From assembly GCF_013409935.1 (NCBI RefSeq), contig NZ_JACCCO010000001.1, positions 124,001-188,000 on the forward strand: DNA of 64,000 nt, read 5' to 3'. The stretch is from Streptosporangium sandarakinum (GTDB lineage Bacteria; Actinomycetota; Actinomycetes; Streptosporangiales; Streptosporangiaceae). Below are positions 61,933 to 64,000 of this stretch, in pieces; the stretch's first letter is position 1, and every line of letters begins with the position of its first letter. Both the position numbers and the translations under genes were made by a program. Below the pieces are notes generated by a model. The model was not told the origin of the DNA, did not search any database, and was given only the letters and a program-made list of their open reading frames with translations.

Positions 61933-63615
61933 TTGAACGAGCCGGCATTGGGACCGCTGTACCGGGAGTCGGCGCTGCGGCGGATGGGTGAGAAAGAGTA
62001 CGACGTGCTGGTCATCGGCGGTGGGATCGTCGGCGCGGGAACCGCGCTCGACGCCGCGTCGCGTGGCCTGACGGTCGCGCTGATCGAGGCGGACGACTGG
62101 GCGGCCGGCAGCTCCAGCAGGTCCAGCAAGCTGATCCACGGGGGCCTGCGCTACCTGGAGCAGTTCGAGTTCGGGCTGGTGCGGGAGGCGCTGAAGGAAC
62201 GCCACCTGCTGCTGACCCGGCTGGCGCCGCACCTCGTCTGGCCGGTGCCGTTCCTCTACCCGCTCACGCACCGCCTCTGGGAGCGGTTCTACGTCGGCGC
62301 GGGCATGACCCTCTACGACTTCCTGGGCGGGCTGCGCACCGTCATGCCCCGGCACCGGCACCTGACCCGCCGCGGCGCCCTGCGGGAGGCCCCTGCCCTG
62401 CGCCCCGACTCGCTGGTCGGGGCCCTGCAGTACTTCGACGCCCACACCGACGACGCGCGGCTGGCGGTGGCGATCGTGCGGACGGCCGCCCGGTACGGCG
62501 CCGCCGTCGCCAACCGGGTGCGCGCCACCGGTCTGCTCCGCGACGGCGAACGCGTCGTGGGAGCGCACGTGACGGACCTGGAGAGCGGCTCGGGGATGGA
62601 CATCCGCGCCCGCGTGGTGATCGGCGCCACCGGGGTCTGGACCGACGAGATGCTGCGGCTGGCCGGGGCCGGGAAGAGCGCCACCGTGCGGCCGTCGAAG
62701 GGGGTCCACCTGGTGGTCCGCCGCGACCGGCTCGACCTGCGCACGGCGCTGATCCTGCGGACCGAGAAGAGCGTGCTGTTCGTGATCCCCTGGGACGACT
62801 ACTGGATCATCGGCACCACCGACACGCCGTGGACCTTGGCCCGGGACCACCCGGTGGCCAACCATGCCGACATCGACTACATCCTCGACCACGTCAACGC
62901 GGTGCTGACCACCCCCCTGGGCCACGACGACGTCGAGGGCGTCTACGCCGGGCTGCGGCCGCTGATCTCCGGCGCCGCGACCGGCACGGAGAAGCTCTCG
63001 CGCGAGCACCTGGTCGCCAACCCGGTGCCGGGCCTGGTGACGGTCAGCGGCGGCAAGTACACCACCTACCGCGTCATGGCCAGGGACGCCGTCGACTCCG
63101 CCGCCGACGAGCTGGGTCCCGGCGTGCCGGAGTCGGTCACCGAGCGGCTGCCGCTGCTGGGCGCGACCGGCTACGAGGCCGTGTGGAACGGCCGCCGCAA
63201 CCTCGCCGAACGGTACGGGCTCAGCGTGAGCCGGATGGAGCGGCTGCTGCGCCGCTACGGGTCGGGCGTCGAGGAGCTGCTGGAGATCGTCGGGGCCGAG
63301 CCGATGCTCGGGGAGCCGCTGTTCGCGGCGCCGGACTACCTGCGGGCCGAGATCGTCTACGCGGCGTCGCACGAGCAGGCGCTGCACCTTTCGGACGTGC
63401 TGGCCCGCCGCACCCACGTCGCCATCGAGCAGCGGGACCGGGGCCTGGCGGTCGCGCCCCAGGCGGCGGCCCTCGTCGCGCCGGTGCTGGGCTGGAACGC
63501 GGAGACGATCCGGCACGAGACCGAGGAGTACCACCGGCTGGTCCACGCCGAGCTGGCCGCCGAGAGGCAGCCGGACGACGAGCACGCCGAGGAGGCCCTG
63601 CTCTCCTCCCGCTGA
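61933..63615 (+). CDS. glpD: Aerobic glycerol-3-phosphate dehydrogenase
   Basis: A 560-residue FAD enzyme. The FAD motif is VLVIGGGIVGAGTALDAASR, and SSSRSSKLIHGGLRYLEQFE is the hallmark of GlpD. GATGVWTDEML, VIPWDDYWIIGTTDTPW and GLRPLISG continue the family pattern, with the C-terminal helical domain after residue 390. It oxidises glycerol-3-phosphate to DHAP at the membrane and feeds electrons to quinone. The start is TTG 61933 after GGGAGGTG. Confidence 0.95.
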   Translation: MNEPALGPLYRESALRRMGEKEYDVLVIGGGIVGAGTALDAASRGLTVALIEADDWAAGSSSRSSKLIHGGLRYLEQFEFGLVREALKERHLLLTRLAPHLVWPVPFLYPLTHRLWERFYVGAGMTLYDFLGGLRTVMPRHRHLTRRGALREAPALRPDSLVGALQYFDAHTDDARLAVAIVRTAARYGAAVANRVRATGLLRDGERVVGAHVTDLESGSGMDIRARVVIGATGVWTDEMLRLAGAGKSATVRPSKGVHLVVRRDRLDLRTALILRTEKSVLFVIPWDDYWIIGTTDTPWTLARDHPVANHADIDYILDHVNAVLTTPLGHDDVEGVYAGLRPLISGAATGTEKLSREHLVANPVPGLVTVSGGKYTTYRVMARDAVDSAADELGPGVPESVTERLPLLGATGYEAVWNGRRNLAERYGLSVSRMERLLRRYGSGVEELLEIVGAEPMLGEPLFAAPDYLRAEIVYAASHEQALHLSDVLARRTHVAIEQRDRGLAVAPQAAALVAPVLGWNAETIRHETEEYHRLVHAELAAERQPDDEHAEEALLSSR

Positions 63616-63670
63616 CATCCGCGCCGCGGGACGGTGGAACGGCGGGGCGGGGATGGCGTACGGTCCTGTC

Positions 63671-63901
63671 ATGTGCCGGAGCATCAAGACCCTTCGTGAG
63701 CCGTACGCCAGCGACGTGACGGACGAGGACGTGCGCGCCGCCGCGCTGCAGTACGTCCGCAAGATCTCCGGGTTCCGGGCCCCGTCGGCACGCAACGCCG
63801 AGGTCTTCGACCGGGCCGTGGAGACCGTCGCCGCCGCGACCCAGGCCCTGCTGGACGAACTGCACCTCAACCGGCCGGCCACGCGGCAGCCGGGCGCCTG
63901 A
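63671..63901 (+). CDS. DUF2277 family protein
   Basis: A 76-residue protein starting MCRSIKTLREPYASDVTDED and continuing VRAAALQYVRKISGFRAPSA and RNAEVFDRAVETVAAATQAL. The N-terminal MCRNIK-like start and the YVRKISG block define DUF2277, a small family of unknown function common in actinobacteria. ATG 63671 fits the family N-terminus; the longer start at 63653 adds residues that do not. The remaining bases to 64000 hold only GC-rich non-coding sequence. Confidence 0.92.
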   Translation: MCRSIKTLREPYASDVTDEDVRAAALQYVRKISGFRAPSARNAEVFDRAVETVAAATQALLDELHLNRPATRQPGA

Positions 63902-64000
63902 CGCCCGGCCGGCTCCCCCGGTGGGCCGCGTGAACCAGGCGGGGCCCGCGCGGGTCGGGCAGAGTCCCGGCCGGCTCGGGCGGGGTCCCGCGCGGGTCAG

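Noticed and set aside
1-64000. Complete antibiotic biosynthetic cluster
   Set aside because: A SARP, a P450 and exporters are present, but there is no polyketide, peptide, terpene or other core synthase in the window.
1-64000. tRNA, rRNA or integrase-bounded genomic island
   Set aside because: I saw no tRNA or rRNA-like segment and no tyrosine or serine recombinase gene. Small RNA genes could still be missed by eye.

Overview
The window reads as chromosome of a high-GC filamentous actinomycete, most likely of the Streptosporangiales. Evidence: very GC-rich codons, GTG/TTG starts, many ATGA-coupled gene pairs, an AfsR/SARP regulator beside a Ser/Thr kinase, a HrdB-like sigma factor, a three-component P450 system and DUF2277. 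No rRNA, tRNA or CRISPR array was seen.

Region 1 (1-5.7 kb): a left-truncated SARP-STAND regulator (AfsR-like) is divergent from a Ser/Thr kinase with a membrane segment and WD40 propeller (AfsK-like). Downstream is a small secreted four-cysteine protein. Its promoter carries three perfect heptamers at an exact 11-bp period, the binding-site architecture of SARP proteins. This suggests a compact kinase-SARP-target circuit.

Region 2 (5.7-16.9 kb) is accessory DNA with remnants, repeats and insertion elements. A small gene is split by a 2.47-kb IS630-type element that carries a tautomerase and an HxlR regulator as cargo. Removing the element and one TA restores the split gene in frame. An IS5-type element then inserted at its left TA. 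Nearby are a sigma-like HTH gene, a DHFR-fold gene, a PadR operon, a 45-bp long inverted repeat, two copies of a hairpin repeat, an acyl-CoA dehydrogenase fragment, a 12-cysteine secreted protein and an IS110 remnant.

Region 3 (16.9-41 kb): a heterodimeric ABC exporter, an EamA/MarR divergent pair, an MBL hydrolase, a methyltransferase, a sigma factor, an amino-acid permease, an LLM oxidoreductase, a ferredoxin/reductase/P450 operon, a phospholipase D, a homodimeric-type ABC exporter, DUF4142, a divergent SDR/XRE pair, and an ArsR-AHSA1 fusion coupled to a DHFR-fold enzyme.

Region 4 (40.6-64 kb): an IclR regulator divergent from a four-gene osmoprotectant (OpuC-type) ABC operon, a FUSC exporter, a three-subunit molybdenum aldehyde/xanthine oxidoreductase, an orphan histidine kinase, a secreted coiled-coil protein, a universal stress protein, a zinc alcohol dehydrogenase, a sulfotransferase-glycosyltransferase pair, a GlsB-type membrane protein, the glycerol operon glpF-glpK-glpD and a DUF2277 gene.

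Limits: all calls come from reading the sequence and the translations by eye. No database search, alignment score or folding energy was computed.
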